Shown here: positions 25,169 through 34,269 of the stretch, piece by piece
How the letters are laid out: the number at the start of each line of letters is the position of its first letter
How positions within the stretch are numbered: the first letter of the stretch is position 1
DNA from: Chitinophagaceae bacterium
GTDB lineage: Bacteria; Bacteroidota; Bacteroidia; Chitinophagales; Chitinophagaceae
Direction of reading: 5' to 3'
DNA length: 64,000 bases
Assembly: GCA_947488765.1 (NCBI GenBank)
Contig: CANLAE010000010.1
Location: 1-64,000 of the forward strand
Translations under genes and position numbers: made by a program
Notes under the pieces: model-generated
Seen by the model: only the letters and a program-made list of their open reading frames with translations
Told to the model about the DNA's origin: nothing
Database searches by the model: none

Positions 25169-25268
25169 CGACTTCCTCGACCTCGGACTTTCCCAACTTC
25201 CCGTCATCCGACTTTACCGTCTTTCCCGTCTTTCAGGACTTCATTGACTTTCCCGACTTCCCAACTTC
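25169..25268 (-). repeat. GAAGTC-type array spanning the lpxD stop codon
   Basis: On the minus strand about twelve 8-9 nt units (GAAGTTGG, GAAGTCGG, GAAAGTC, GAAGTCCT, GAAAGACGG and so on). It encodes the last eight or so residues of LpxD (KLGSRESQ) and its TGA stop, then continues about 70 nt into the spacer. It is clearly less AT-rich than its surroundings. Confidence 0.7.
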
Positions 25269-26299
25269 ACCAATTCCTCAACCAATTTCTCCAACTCTTT
25301 AATTCGTTTCTCTAAGTCTGGTAAGTTTTTCACCAATGCCTGACTACGAAGTGAAGCTGATGCAGGCTGTGCAGGATTTCCCGTAACAGTAGCATTGATA
25401 TTTTTTATCGTTTTAGTAATACCACTTTGTCCGGCAATCTTGCTGCCATCTGCAATACTAATGTGTCCGGCAGTTCCAACTTGTCCGCCCATCATTACAT
25501 TCTTACCAACTTTAGTACTGCCACTAATGCCACATTGCGCAGCAATAACCGTATTATTTCCTACTTCTACATTATGTGCAATTTGAATAAGGTTGTCTAA
25601 TTTAACCCCTGTTCTGATAATTGTACTTCCAATAGTTGCTCGGTCTATTGTAGTGTTGGCGCCTATTTCAACAAAATCTTCAATTACCACATTTCCAATT
25701 TGCGGAACTTTTTTGTAACCACCATCTGCTTGTGGAGCAAAACCAAAACCATCACTTCCTATTACCGTACCGGCATGAATGGTAATATGTTTACCCAACT
25801 TACATTCATGATACACTTTTACGCCGGGATGCAAAGTTGTATCATCTCCAATCGTTACATTGTTTCCAACAAATGCACCGGGATAAATTTTTACATTGTT
25901 TCCAATGCTTACATTGTCACCGATATAAGCAAATGCACCAACAAAAACATGGTTACCTATAGTTGCTGTTGATGATACATAACTCGGTTGCTGTATGCCT
26001 TGTAATTGGTGTGCTTCCATCTCCTGGTATTTGCCCAGTAAAATTGCAAATGCACTATATGCATCAGATACACGAAGTAAAGTAGCTGCAACAGGACTTT
26101 TGAGTTGTAAACTATTATTGATAATGATTACAGAAGCTTCAGTTGTATATAAAAAATCTTCGTATTTAGGATTTGCCAAAAAAGCCAGCTGACCTGATTT
26201 TGCTTCTTCAATTTTTCCAAAGGAATGAACCGATACCATGGCATCGCCTTCTATTGTTGCACTGATTAATAAAGCTATTTGCGACGCAGTAAATGTCAT
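25241..26299 (-). CDS. lpxD: UDP-3-O-(3-hydroxyacyl)glucosamine N-acyltransferase
   Basis: Third lipid A enzyme; adds the N-linked hydroxyacyl chain. It is 352 aa from the ATG at 26299 (the longer frame to 26344 adds 15 non-family residues). The N-terminal uridine-binding domain (about 1-105) is followed by the hexapeptide beta-helix ([16 protein letters not shown] and others), with the catalytic His in [16 protein letters not shown]-terminal coiled coil ([15 protein letters not shown]) ends in residues encoded by a GAAGTC repeat array. It is second in the minus-strand lipid A operon, 54 nt after the HD gene. Confidence 0.95.
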   Translation of the reverse strand: MTFTASQIALLISATIEGDAMVSVHSFGKIEEAKSGQLAFLANPKYEDFLYTTEASVIIINNSLQLKSPVAATLLRVSDAYSAFAILLGKYQEMEAHQLQGIQQPSYVSSTATIGNHVFVGAFAYIGDNVSIGNNVKIYPGAFVGNNVTIGDDTTLHPGVKVYHECKLGKHITIHAGTVIGSDGFGFAPQADGGYKKVPQIGNVVIEDFVEIGANTTIDRATIGSTIIRTGVKLDNLIQIAHNVEVGNNTVIAAQCGISGSTKVGKNVMMGGQVGTAGHISIADGSKIAGQSGITKTIKNINATVTGNPAQPASASLRSQALVKNLPDLEKRIKELEKLVEELVKLGSRESQ

Positions 26300-26353
26300 A
26301 TTAGGGGTATAGTTGTTACAAATTGATTTTTGAAAACACAACAAAATTGTATT

Positions 26354-27562
26354 TTATAACGAACAAATGTAGAATTTTTTAATTGGCGCTGAAATAGTTT
26401 GATGAATCAAAGAATTGTCAATAGCCGCAATATCTTTAACCGTGCCATCTTTAAATAAAATATTAATTCGCTCATCCTGCGATTGATACATTGTATTATT
26501 GGCAGTTCCGGTAAACACAAAATAGGATGCAATTGATTCATCCACGCCCAATTGCTTTGCCGCATCAGCTAATTTTTCTTGCACTTCAGCTGCTTCAAAA
26601 GGTTCTGCCTGTAATTTAATTTTCAACAATTGCCTGTTGAGTAATCTTTTACAAAGTTCACTCAACACAAAATCCGGATGATGACTCCAGCGTTTTATGG
26701 CAAATGAAAAATCAATATCATCCAACTGGCAAAACTGATTCAATGTTTCTCTGTTCATTTTGCCATCAAAATTGTACAAGAAAAAATCTGTTGCACCTCC
26801 AGTTTTTAATGCCTCAATACCATTTGCACTCAATTCTCTTACACGCTTTAAAATATTGCCCAGCATCACCTCAGCACTCATTACGGTTTTATGCAAGTAA
26901 ACTTGCCAGTACATTTGTCTTCGTGCCACTAAAAACTTTTCAATACTGTAAATTCCTTTTTCTTCTACCATCAACTCATCTTCATGTACTACCAGCATTT
27001 TTAAAATTCTATCATAACCAATCACACCTTCACTTACTCCCGTAAAAAAACTATCTCTTGTTAAGTAATCCATTCTGTCAACATCCAATTGCCCACTGAT
27101 TAATTGATGTAAAAATTTTCTTGGATACTTATCTGTAAAAATTTCAATTGCTAAATCAAGTTGTCCACCCAAATCTTCATTCATCACCTGCATTATTTGC
27201 AAACTCAATGTTTCGTGATGTACACCGGATAAAAATTTATTTTCAAGTGCATGCGAGAACGGACCATGACCTACATCATGCAGTAAAATACCTGCTTTCA
27301 CAGCAACTTCTTCTTCTACAGAAATAACTGTGCCTTTATTTCTTAATTCAGTTACAGCCAAACACATCAGGTGATACGCTCCTAAAGAATGGTGGAGTCT
27401 TGTATGTACTGCGCCGGGATACACTAGATAAGCCAATGCCATTTGATGAATTCTTCGAAGTCTTTGATAATAAGGATGTGCAACAATATCAAAAATCAAA
27501 TCATCCGAAATAGTTATAAATCCGTATACTGGATCATTGATTATTTTTCTTTTTAAAGACAT
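26354..27562 (-). CDS. HD-domain phosphohydrolase (dGTPase-like)
   Basis: 402-aa metal-dependent phosphohydrolase of the HD superfamily. Motifs: HTRLHHSLGAYHL (first His), GILLHDVGHGPFSHALE (the HD pair), LISGQLDVDRMDYLTRDS (distal Asp). The arrangement matches dNTP triphosphohydrolase/SAMHD1-like bacterial proteins. The substrate is not known; dNTP hydrolysis is the likely guess. It is the first gene of the lipid A operon, an arrangement common in Bacteroidota, though no biochemical link is evident. Confidence 0.9.
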   Translation of the reverse strand: MSLKRKIINDPVYGFITISDDLIFDIVAHPYYQRLRRIHQMALAYLVYPGAVHTRLHHSLGAYHLMCLAVTELRNKGTVISVEEEVAVKAGILLHDVGHGPFSHALENKFLSGVHHETLSLQIMQVMNEDLGGQLDLAIEIFTDKYPRKFLHQLISGQLDVDRMDYLTRDSFFTGVSEGVIGYDRILKMLVVHEDELMVEEKGIYSIEKFLVARRQMYWQVYLHKTVMSAEVMLGNILKRVRELSANGIEALKTGGATDFFLYNFDGKMNRETLNQFCQLDDIDFSFAIKRWSHHPDFVLSELCKRLLNRQLLKIKLQAEPFEAAEVQEKLADAAKQLGVDESIASYFVFTGTANNTMYQSQDERINILFKDGTVKDIAAIDNSLIHQTISAPIKKFYICSL

Positions 27563-27695
27563 TGTATAATTTTAAATAACAATAAAGATAAAGGGTTCTG
27601 TTGAAAGGTTAAAGCCATTAGCTTACTTAAAGCAACTGAGGACATCGTATTAACAATAGCACTTGAAATTTTTAATAATATCCATCGGTTAGAAT

Positions 27696-27703
27696 TACAT
27701 TTG
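27696..27703 (+). promoter_or_regulatory. TAnnTTTG (-7) promoter element for the di-haem peroxidase gene
   Basis: TACATTTG followed by C is an exact -7 match, 39 nt before the ATG at 27743. Confidence 0.5.
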
Positions 27704-27742
27704 CAATCAGATTAATTTGCTTGTTGCATAGAATCAAATACC

Positions 27743-28693
27743 ATGAAGAAATTGTTTTATACCGCTTTCCTATTGACCTTAATAATTGCCGGTTATGCAT
27801 TTATTTCAACTACTCCTATAAATACAAGAGCAAAACTTGGAGAAAAATTATTTTTCGAAAAAATATTGTCCAAAGATTCTTCTGTAAGCTGTGCCAGTTG
27901 TCATAAACCTGACTTTGGTTTTGCAGATACAAGTGCATTTAGTTTGGGTATTCACAATCGTTTAACCAAACGCAATACACCAAGTGTATTGAACATGAAA
28001 AATAGACCTTACTTTTTTTGGGATGGAAGGGCTGAAAGCCTTGAAAAGCAAGCATTAATGCCAATTTCAAATCCCGATGAAATGGGGCTTCCAATACAAG
28101 AAGCTATTGAAAGATTGAATAAAAATGAAACTTACAAAAAATTATTCATTAACATATTTGGAACAAAACCAAATGCTAAAAACTTAGCTGCTGCATTTGC
28201 TGCATTTGAAAAAACTTTGGAAACGGGCGATAGCAAATTTGATTTGGCATTTGATAATAAAGGCAAACTGTCAGCACAGGAAGAACGAGGAAGGCAATTG
28301 TTTTTGAGTGATGAAACCCATTGTTTTGATTGCCATAAAAGAGAGGATTTTACAACGGATGAATTTAAAAATATTGGTTTATACGACAATGATCAATCAA
28401 CAGATAAAGGGCGATTTGAAATTACAAAAGACAGCAGCGATTTAGGAAAATTCAAAATTCCGGGACTACGCAATATTGCCCTTACAGCACCTTACATGCA
28501 TGATGGCAGGTTCAAAACTTTAGAAGAAGTTGTGGAGTATTACAACAATACAAGTGCATTCGTTAGCAATCCGATCAACATTGATGAAACAGTTGAAAAA
28601 CCTATGGGATTAAGCAAGCAGGACAAAACAGATTTAGTCGCATTTTTGAAAACCCTTACAGGAAAAAAACAGGCTGCTAAAATTAAAAAATAA
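27743..28693 (+). CDS. Di-haem cytochrome c peroxidase (CCP/MauG family)
   Basis: Periplasmic di-haem c-type enzyme of 316 aa that reduces hydrogen peroxide using cytochrome electrons, or performs a MauG-like oxidation. An N-terminal signal/anchor segment covers residues 4-21. Two haem-binding CxxCH motifs are seen: C50-ASC-H54 and C194-FDC-H198. Family blocks RNTPSVLNMKNRPYFFWDGR and LRNIALTAPYMHDGRF are present. It is monocistronic; the next gene is convergent. Confidence 0.92.
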   Translation: MKKLFYTAFLLTLIIAGYAFISTTPINTRAKLGEKLFFEKILSKDSSVSCASCHKPDFGFADTSAFSLGIHNRLTKRNTPSVLNMKNRPYFFWDGRAESLEKQALMPISNPDEMGLPIQEAIERLNKNETYKKLFINIFGTKPNAKNLAAAFAAFEKTLETGDSKFDLAFDNKGKLSAQEERGRQLFLSDETHCFDCHKREDFTTDEFKNIGLYDNDQSTDKGRFEITKDSSDLGKFKIPGLRNIALTAPYMHDGRFKTLEEVVEYYNNTSAFVSNPINIDETVEKPMGLSKQDKTDLVAFLKTLTGKKQAAKIKK

Positions 28694-28718
28694 CCGTTGC
28701 GGTAAATTAAAAGTAAAA

Positions 28719-28979
28719 TTATTTGTGTAAAGTATCAGTTGCCATTTCATGATGTGCAGCTGTATCTTTTGCTTCATGTGATGTTGCAGAATGAGCGTCA
28801 CTTTTATGTTCTGCTGGCGCTTCTCCTACTGATTCATGCGTAGTACCTGAATGTGCATTCTTAGGTTCATAATTACCATGGCATTGCATAAATAACATTA
28901 AAATACAAAAAACAGTTGCAAAAGAAAGAAAAGCAGTAAGGGTAAATTTTTTTGTATCTCCTTCAAAATGTTGTGCCAT
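28719..28979 (-). CDS. Small single-pass membrane protein with His-rich tail
   Basis: 86-aa protein of unknown function. Residues 12-33 form one hydrophobic segment (LTAFLSFATVFCILMLFMQC). The C-terminal half is low-complexity and rich in His, Ala, Glu and Thr (about 11 His), which could bind metal. The N-terminal HFEGDTKKF is cytoplasmic-like. The pattern recalls small subunits or assembly factors of respiratory oxidases in Bacteroidota, but this is a guess from shape. It is convergent with the peroxidase gene. Confidence 0.6.
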   Translation of the reverse strand: MAQHFEGDTKKFTLTAFLSFATVFCILMLFMQCHGNYEPKNAHSGTTHESVGEAPAEHKSDAHSATSHEAKDTAAHHEMATDTLHK

Positions 28980-29063
28980 AGAATTTTATTTTTCGGTGTG
29001 AAGATAAAATAAACAGCGTTATTGAATATGATTTTTTCAAAAAAATTCTCAGGAATCATTTTA

Positions 29064-29795
29064 TTATTTCACAAAATGCATCATTTGTAAAATAATATCA
29101 GGGTTGGGACAATTCTGAGCATAATAATCTTGTTCGCTTAATTTACAAACTCCCGGGTAGTCTCCTTCTTTCATTTGCATATCAATAATAATTTGGAAAT
29201 GAAGATGTGGAGGCCAATTACCATTTTCGAGAGGCTGTCCAAAATGTGCAATTAATTGACCCTTTTCAACAGACATTCCTCTCTTTATATGTTGCAAATC
29301 GGCCAATGCAAGATGTCCGTATAATGTATGAAAAATACAATCTTCCAGTTGATGCTGAAGAATAATTGTAGCGCCATAATCTCCAAAATTATCATTGAAT
29401 GCAAAGCTGTGAACAACTCCATCTAATGGCGCAAATACAGGTGTTCCGGCATTTCCCCAGATATCAATACCTAAATGAAGTGTTCTTGGTTCCTCAATTT
29501 GCAGATCACCATTTATAGAATTTTTTGAAATAGTATTGCCAAAAATTTTACTTCGCTGGTATAAACTTCTTTGTTCAAGATATCCTCCTATGCCCAATAT
29601 AGCATTGTGATTTTGTAGTTCGGAATTGAGATGTTGAGAAAACTGTTCTGTATCCGAAATCAACTCTTTTGTTAGTTGCCCATTCTCCAATGAAAAATCC
29701 ATTTGAACAATTGATTCATGTGTTGGATTAAAAGCAACAACTTTTGAAAATAGGAATTGATGTTTTAGAATTGTTTCTTTGATATTTCCCATCAT
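29064..29795 (-). CDS. M23 (LytM-type) metallopeptidase, no signal peptide
   Basis: 243-aa protein with a complete zinc LytM domain (about 100-235): LHLGIDIWGNAGTPVFAP has the first His and Asp, TLYGHLA the third site and HLHF the last His. The domain normally cleaves peptidoglycan cross-links. No signal peptide or lipobox precedes it, and the first 100 residues are polar, so a cytoplasmic role or another substrate is possible. It is a single gene between two spacers. Confidence 0.82.
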   Translation of the reverse strand: MMGNIKETILKHQFLFSKVVAFNPTHESIVQMDFSLENGQLTKELISDTEQFSQHLNSELQNHNAILGIGGYLEQRSLYQRSKIFGNTISKNSINGDLQIEEPRTLHLGIDIWGNAGTPVFAPLDGVVHSFAFNDNFGDYGATIILQHQLEDCIFHTLYGHLALADLQHIKRGMSVEKGQLIAHFGQPLENGNWPPHLHFQIIIDMQMKEGDYPGVCKLSEQDYYAQNCPNPDIILQMMHFVK

Positions 29796-29904
29796 GATAC
29801 AAGATTAATTTAAAAATTGGATATTTACATCCAATTATTTCAAGTAATATAAAATCATAACACCTAATTTATTTTATATTCATTAACAATAACTTTACAA
29901 AAAA

Positions 29905-30573
29905 ATGATGAAAAAAATTAAGTATTTACTGATAGCAGTTGCTTCAATTATTAGCAGTTGTAAAAAAAATGATTCTGGTTCTGGAACAACTACAGATACT
30001 TATTTACCATCAACTGTAGGCAGCAATTGGACCTATAAAATGGTAACTGCAGGCGGCACTCCCACAACGGGAACTTTTACAGTATCAAATAAAGATACAA
30101 GTGCTAATAACAGGACTTATAATGTTGTATCAGGCACTACAGGATCGAACCAATACTATTCAAAAAATGCAAATGATTATTTTACTTTGAGAGCTGTAGG
30201 CACCTCGGCTTTGGAATTATTAATCCTAAAAGATAACCTTGGTGTAAATGGCACTTGGAATACAAGTCAAGTTTTAAGTGGATTAGCCGGATTGCCGGCG
30301 GGAATTACATCAATAACAATTAATACTTCATATAAAATTGAAAGTAAGGGAGGTTCGAGATTGGTAAATAATACAACATACAACAATGTAATAAAAGTTA
30401 GAGCCGATTTAGTTGCAGCAGTTCCTTTGGCAGGTAACTTAAACTTTGGCTTTTGCGAATTTTATTTTTCTAAGAATATTGGCATCATTGAAAGTAATAT
30501 TCAAATTGCTAATACAACAGCCGGAGTAAATATTAATGAAGTTTATACCTTGCAATCGTACATTATTAAATAG
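29905..30573 (+). CDS. Hypothetical lipoprotein
   Basis: 222-aa exported lipoprotein. A signal peptide with lipobox ISSC (Cys19) is followed by KKNDSGSG and a Ser/Thr/Gly-rich body. The family is not recognised; the strand-rich sequence (YLPSTVGSNWTYKM, then TGTFTVSNKDT) resembles Bacteroidota surface lipoproteins of unknown function. Its last 8 bases overlap the end of the convergent CDF gene. Confidence 0.75.
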   Translation: MMKKIKYLLIAVASIISSCKKNDSGSGTTTDTYLPSTVGSNWTYKMVTAGGTPTTGTFTVSNKDTSANNRTYNVVSGTTGSNQYYSKNANDYFTLRAVGTSALELLILKDNLGVNGTWNTSQVLSGLAGLPAGITSITINTSYKIESKGGSRLVNNTTYNNVIKVRADLVAAVPLAGNLNFGFCEFYFSKNIGIIESNIQIANTTAGVNINEVYTLQSYIIK

Positions 30574-31558
30574 TAGTAATCTGGTGTTTGGTATCTGATA
30601 AAATATTATCTAAAGTCCATTGTAAACGTTGTTGCAATGGACTTTTTCTTTCTGCACAATTTTGCTTGTCACAAATACTGCAGCTGAAAGGCAGACATGG
30701 ATCCGTGTGTACAAAAAATTCAATGCTATCGCCAAAATTATTTTTAATCAAATCTGTAAGTGCATCAATTTCTAAATGGGCTTCATGAACATTTAAAAAC
30801 CAGGGCACTGTCAAATGACAATCAATGTGAAGCAAACTACCGTATTTAATTACTCTTAGATTATGCAAATCAACCCAGTTTTCATTTCTGTTGTTGTTTA
30901 ATACCTGTACCATTTCATTCAATAATTCAATATCAGCTTCATCCATAATTCCTGCCAATGATGAACGTAAAATTTTATACCCGTTGTAAATAATTAAAAC
31001 TCCGGTAATCAATGCAATTACTTTATCGAGCCAATATAATTTTGTAACCAACATCAAAAACAAACCTGCAACTATTGCCAAAGTTGAATAAGTATCTACT
31101 TGCAAATGTTTACCGTTTGCTCTCAATGCGAGTGAATTATTTTTCTTTCCAAGAGTGATACAAAAATATCCGGCAATAAAATTGAGTACAGCAGTAAAAG
31201 CTATTAGCCAAATCCCTGCATCAAGTTTTTCAATTTTTTGTTCTTGAAAAAATGTTTCTACAGATTGATAAATGATAAATAATCCGGCTGCTACAATCAA
31301 CGTGCCTTCGACAGCAGCTGAAATAAATTCAGCCTTTCCGTGTCCATACGGATGGTCTGAATCCTTTGGTTTTGCAGCAATGAATAAAGAATATAAACCA
31401 ATGAAACCGGCAAGCATATTTACAATACTTTCCAACGCATCGGTAAGTATTGCCAATGAATGGGTAAAATAATAGGCCATCATTTTTATGGCAAAAAGAA
31501 CCACACCCAAAATGGTTACAAATAGTTGCAGTTTGAAGTTTTGTTTGGCGTATTGCAA
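30566..31558 (-). CDS. Cation diffusion facilitator (CDF) metal exporter
   Basis: Inner-membrane divalent-metal/proton antiporter of 330 aa with six membrane segments. Family motifs: LAILTDALESIVNM with the transport-site Asp, HPYGHGKAEFISA, and GIMDEADIELL at the start of the cytoplasmic domain. The C-terminus has an added Cys-rich tail (CLPFSCSICDKQNC), a possible metal-sensing or binding site. The start is a TTG 10 nt after the osmC stop, implying translational coupling; an upstream TGA excludes a longer frame. It is last in the SOD-OsmC-CDF run. Confidence 0.88.
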   Translation of the reverse strand: MQYAKQNFKLQLFVTILGVVLFAIKMMAYYFTHSLAILTDALESIVNMLAGFIGLYSLFIAAKPKDSDHPYGHGKAEFISAAVEGTLIVAAGLFIIYQSVETFFQEQKIEKLDAGIWLIAFTAVLNFIAGYFCITLGKKNNSLALRANGKHLQVDTYSTLAIVAGLFLMLVTKLYWLDKVIALITGVLIIYNGYKILRSSLAGIMDEADIELLNEMVQVLNNNRNENWVDLHNLRVIKYGSLLHIDCHLTVPWFLNVHEAHLEIDALTDLIKNNFGDSIEFFVHTDPCLPFSCSICDKQNCAERKSPLQQRLQWTLDNILSDTKHQITTI

Positions 31559-31568
31559 TACAGGAAAT

Positions 31569-31979
31569 TTAAATCAGTTCAATTGTAAAAGTAATGTCGC
31601 AATGTTTTTTCAGCATGGCGCTTATTCCACAATATTTTTCATGAGAAAGATGAATTGCTTTTTCAACTTTCTCAGCATCTTCGGCTTTTGTATCAATGCT
31701 GTAAAGCATTTCAATGGATTTGAACACTTTTGGATGTTCAGCCGTTTGTTCAGCCGTTGCACTTATGTATAACTTAGAATAAGTCACCCTCATTTTATCT
31801 ATGATGCTCAATACATCAATCCCACTGCAAGCACACAATGCACCTAACATTACTTGTTTCGGGCTCATACCACTATCAATACTTCCTCCTTCTTTTGTTG
31901 TATCCAAACGAATCGTATGATTGTTGTCGCTTGTAACATCAAATGCCAAATCACTTACCCAGGTTGCAGTTGTTTTCAT
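31569..31979 (-). CDS. OsmC family protein
   Basis: 136-aa protein of the OsmC/Ohr superfamily, which reduces organic hydroperoxides through cysteine thiols. The family segment MSPKQVMLGALCACSGIDVL is present with Cys50 and Cys52 (approximate) around the reactive site. A second Cys (CGISAMLKKHCD) is near the C-terminus. The sequence is closer to general OsmC (YhfA-like) than to Ohr. It lies between the SOD and CDF genes, fitting an oxidative and metal stress role. Confidence 0.85.
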   Translation of the reverse strand: MKTTATWVSDLAFDVTSDNNHTIRLDTTKEGGSIDSGMSPKQVMLGALCACSGIDVLSIIDKMRVTYSKLYISATAEQTAEHPKVFKSIEMLYSIDTKAEDAEKVEKAIHLSHEKYCGISAMLKKHCDITFTIELI

Positions 31980-32018
31980 GTTAAAATTAAATTGGTAAAA
32001 AATTCTATTCTAAAAATA

Positions 32019-32765
32019 TTAAATCATTGCTTTATCAAATTGTTGCGATACAGAATTCCAATTAATGATACCCAACCAATTGTTGATATAATCCGGACGT
32101 TTGTTTTGATATTTCAAATAATAGGCATGCTCCCAAACATCCAAAGCCAATATTGGCGTGCCTTTCACCTCAGCAATATCCATTAATGGATTATCTTGAT
32201 TGGGTGTTGAACAAATTTTTAATTGTTTATCTGGTGTAACTATTAACCAAGCCCAACCACTACCAAATCTTGTTTTACCTGCATCAGAAAATTGGGTTTT
32301 AAAGTTTTCATAAGAACCAAAATTTTTGACAATTGCTTCACTTAAATTACTACTTGGTTTTGACGTATTGCTGGGTAACATACATTGCCAGAAAAACTCA
32401 TGGTTGTAATGTCCGCCAACATTGTTCCTCATTTTAGAAGAGTACTTTGATATGTTTTTTAAAATTTCTTCCAAAGTAATTTTTCCGGCAGATTTTATTT
32501 CAGCTGTTGCAGCTTCATTTAAATTTTTCAAATAAGCCGCTGCATGTTTGGAATAATGGATTTCCATAGTTAATGCATCAACAAAAGGTTCTAAATCGTT
32601 ATATGCATAAGGCAATGGTTGTTGTACAAAGAATTGCTCTGGCCCACTTCCTTTAGTTAACTCATTTGCCAAGGCAGGAAGTACTGAAAATGATAAACCT
32701 GCTGCTACTGTTGCTTTTCCTGCATTAAGAATAAAATCTCTGCGAGAACTGTTGGTATTGTTCAT
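32019..32765 (-). CDS. Fe/Mn superoxide dismutase with Tat-type signal
   Basis: 248-aa SOD converting superoxide to peroxide and oxygen. Metal ligands are H70 (MEIHYSKH), H122 (GGHYNHEFFW), D209 and H213 (LALDVWEHAYYLKY). The GGHYNH context is the manganese-type pattern. Residues 7-33 (SSRRDFILN followed by a hydrophobic stretch ending ALA) form a twin-arginine signal, so the enzyme is probably folded in the cytoplasm and exported. It starts 18 nt after the LptF/G gene and precedes osmC by 39 nt. Confidence 0.9.
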   Translation of the reverse strand: MNNTNSSRRDFILNAGKATVAAGLSFSVLPALANELTKGSGPEQFFVQQPLPYAYNDLEPFVDALTMEIHYSKHAAAYLKNLNEAATAEIKSAGKITLEEILKNISKYSSKMRNNVGGHYNHEFFWQCMLPSNTSKPSSNLSEAIVKNFGSYENFKTQFSDAGKTRFGSGWAWLIVTPDKQLKICSTPNQDNPLMDIAEVKGTPILALDVWEHAYYLKYQNKRPDYINNWLGIINWNSVSQQFDKAMI

Positions 32766-32783
32766 AAAATATTGGTTGAATAT

Positions 32784-34214
32784 TTATTTCTTGAAACTAC
32801 TAAAAAGATTTCGTGTATTTCTAAAAATTCGGTAGTAATATTCTTTATTGAATAATTGAGAATCTCTCATTGCCTTGTAAATTAAAAAAACACTGATAGG
32901 AATCATTATTAATGTGCTGAGCCACATGCCTTCAAATGCGTTGGTAATATATTCTTTCGCAAACTTTTCTCCAAACGTATTAAACAAATGAAAGAGTACA
33001 AAGAATGCAATTGAAAACACCAAAGGCATGCCTAGTCCGCCTTTTCTGATAATTGAACCAAGCGGAGCACCAATTAAAAACAAAACCAAACAAGCAGCAC
33101 TTAATGTTAGTTTTCTATGCCATTCAATTTCATGGTATCGTAAAGACCTCATTTTATCTACGTAATCATCAGCTATTATAGACGCTGAATTTCTAGCTCC
33201 ACTGATTTGATTAATTGCCCGGTCATATACCATAACTTTTAAGGAATCTGGAATGATTTTAGCAAATGAATCTCTTTGCTTCAATGAAGCTTGATTAATT
33301 TTTGCCCAACCAGTATCTGCAAATTTTGCAAATGAAATTAAAGGTGTTACCTCTTTATTGTTTCTGACTAAAAAATTAGTATTTATTTTTTTTAATGAAT
33401 CAAGTGTAGTGTTTAACTGACGAATAGTAAGCATTTTAGCATCATACTTAAAACTTGAATCTGCAGTTTGCATCATTTTAAAAGTACTTAAATCCAATAC
33501 TTTTTTATACTCCTTAAAACCCATTCTGATATAATCAGTTTGTAAGGATTGATGTGGCCCCTTCTCTTCATATCTCCAACCATTACGCAAAATGAATTCT
33601 AAGAATTTTTTATCTTCAGTGATACGCATGATACCGCTGTCGGCAGTCATCATGTTATCTTGTAGTCCATATTTTTTTTCAAAAATGATAATATTTCTGA
33701 TAGTGCTGTCGTCTTTTTCTTTTTTTCCAATCTTTATTGTAAAATTTTGAATTTGATTATAAAAAGTTCCTTCTTTAATATCAAATGCAGGTTTAGAAAC
33801 GATGATATCATATTTTAAAGTTGCTAATTTTAATTGGGCAACAGGTATTATATTATTGGCAAACACGAAAGCAATACCTGTAATAAATACTGCAAAAAAT
33901 ATCAAAGGTTTTAAAAATCTCAAAAAAGAAATACCGGCAGATTTAATGGCAACCAATTCAAAGTTCTCACCTAAATTTCCAAGTGTCATGATCGATGAAA
34001 GTAGCATGGCTAATGGCAATGCAAGCGGAACAGCTGTAGCTGAAAAGAAAACAATTAATTTGATGATAGTTCCAAAATCTAACCCTTTACCCACCAAATC
34101 ATCAATATACAACCAAAAAAATTGCATCACTAAAACAAAGAGCGAAATAAAAAACGTAGCAAAAAAAGGACCTATGAAGGAACGCAGTATAAGTATGTCT
34201 AGTTTTTTTATCAC
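32784..34214 (-). CDS. LptF/LptG (YjgP/YjgQ) family permease
   Basis: Inner-membrane protein of 476 aa from the lipopolysaccharide-export permease family, part of the LptB2FG ABC extractor. Hydrophobic segments lie at about 10-35, 55-80, 100-125 and three more after residue 370, with a large periplasmic domain between, the family topology. NFELVAIKSAGISFLRFLKPL is a conserved coupling region. Start is a GTG. No lptB is adjacent. Together with the lpx operon it points to an asymmetric LPS-bearing outer membrane. Confidence 0.9.
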   Translation of the reverse strand: MIKKLDILILRSFIGPFFATFFISLFVLVMQFFWLYIDDLVGKGLDFGTIIKLIVFFSATAVPLALPLAMLLSSIMTLGNLGENFELVAIKSAGISFLRFLKPLIFFAVFITGIAFVFANNIIPVAQLKLATLKYDIIVSKPAFDIKEGTFYNQIQNFTIKIGKKEKDDSTIRNIIIFEKKYGLQDNMMTADSGIMRITEDKKFLEFILRNGWRYEEKGPHQSLQTDYIRMGFKEYKKVLDLSTFKMMQTADSSFKYDAKMLTIRQLNTTLDSLKKINTNFLVRNNKEVTPLISFAKFADTGWAKINQASLKQRDSFAKIIPDSLKVMVYDRAINQISGARNSASIIADDYVDKMRSLRYHEIEWHRKLTLSAACLVLFLIGAPLGSIIRKGGLGMPLVFSIAFFVLFHLFNTFGEKFAKEYITNAFEGMWLSTLIMIPISVFLIYKAMRDSQLFNKEYYYRIFRNTRNLFSSFKK

Positions 34215-34269
34215 TTTGGCTTTTCTTTACTAATCCTATTATTACAATAGTAAATAGATTTTAAATATT

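Noticed and set aside
26279-26291. GCGACGC string within lpxD, resembling the TGCGACGC element
   Set aside because: It is on the opposite strand to lpxD's reading, lies inside the coding sequence, and lacks the GTACAAG left flank and AAAAGTT right flank.
28700-28715. ACCG-TTG-CGGT hairpin after the di-haem peroxidase gene as terminator
   Set aside because: The stem is only 4 bp and no T-run follows.
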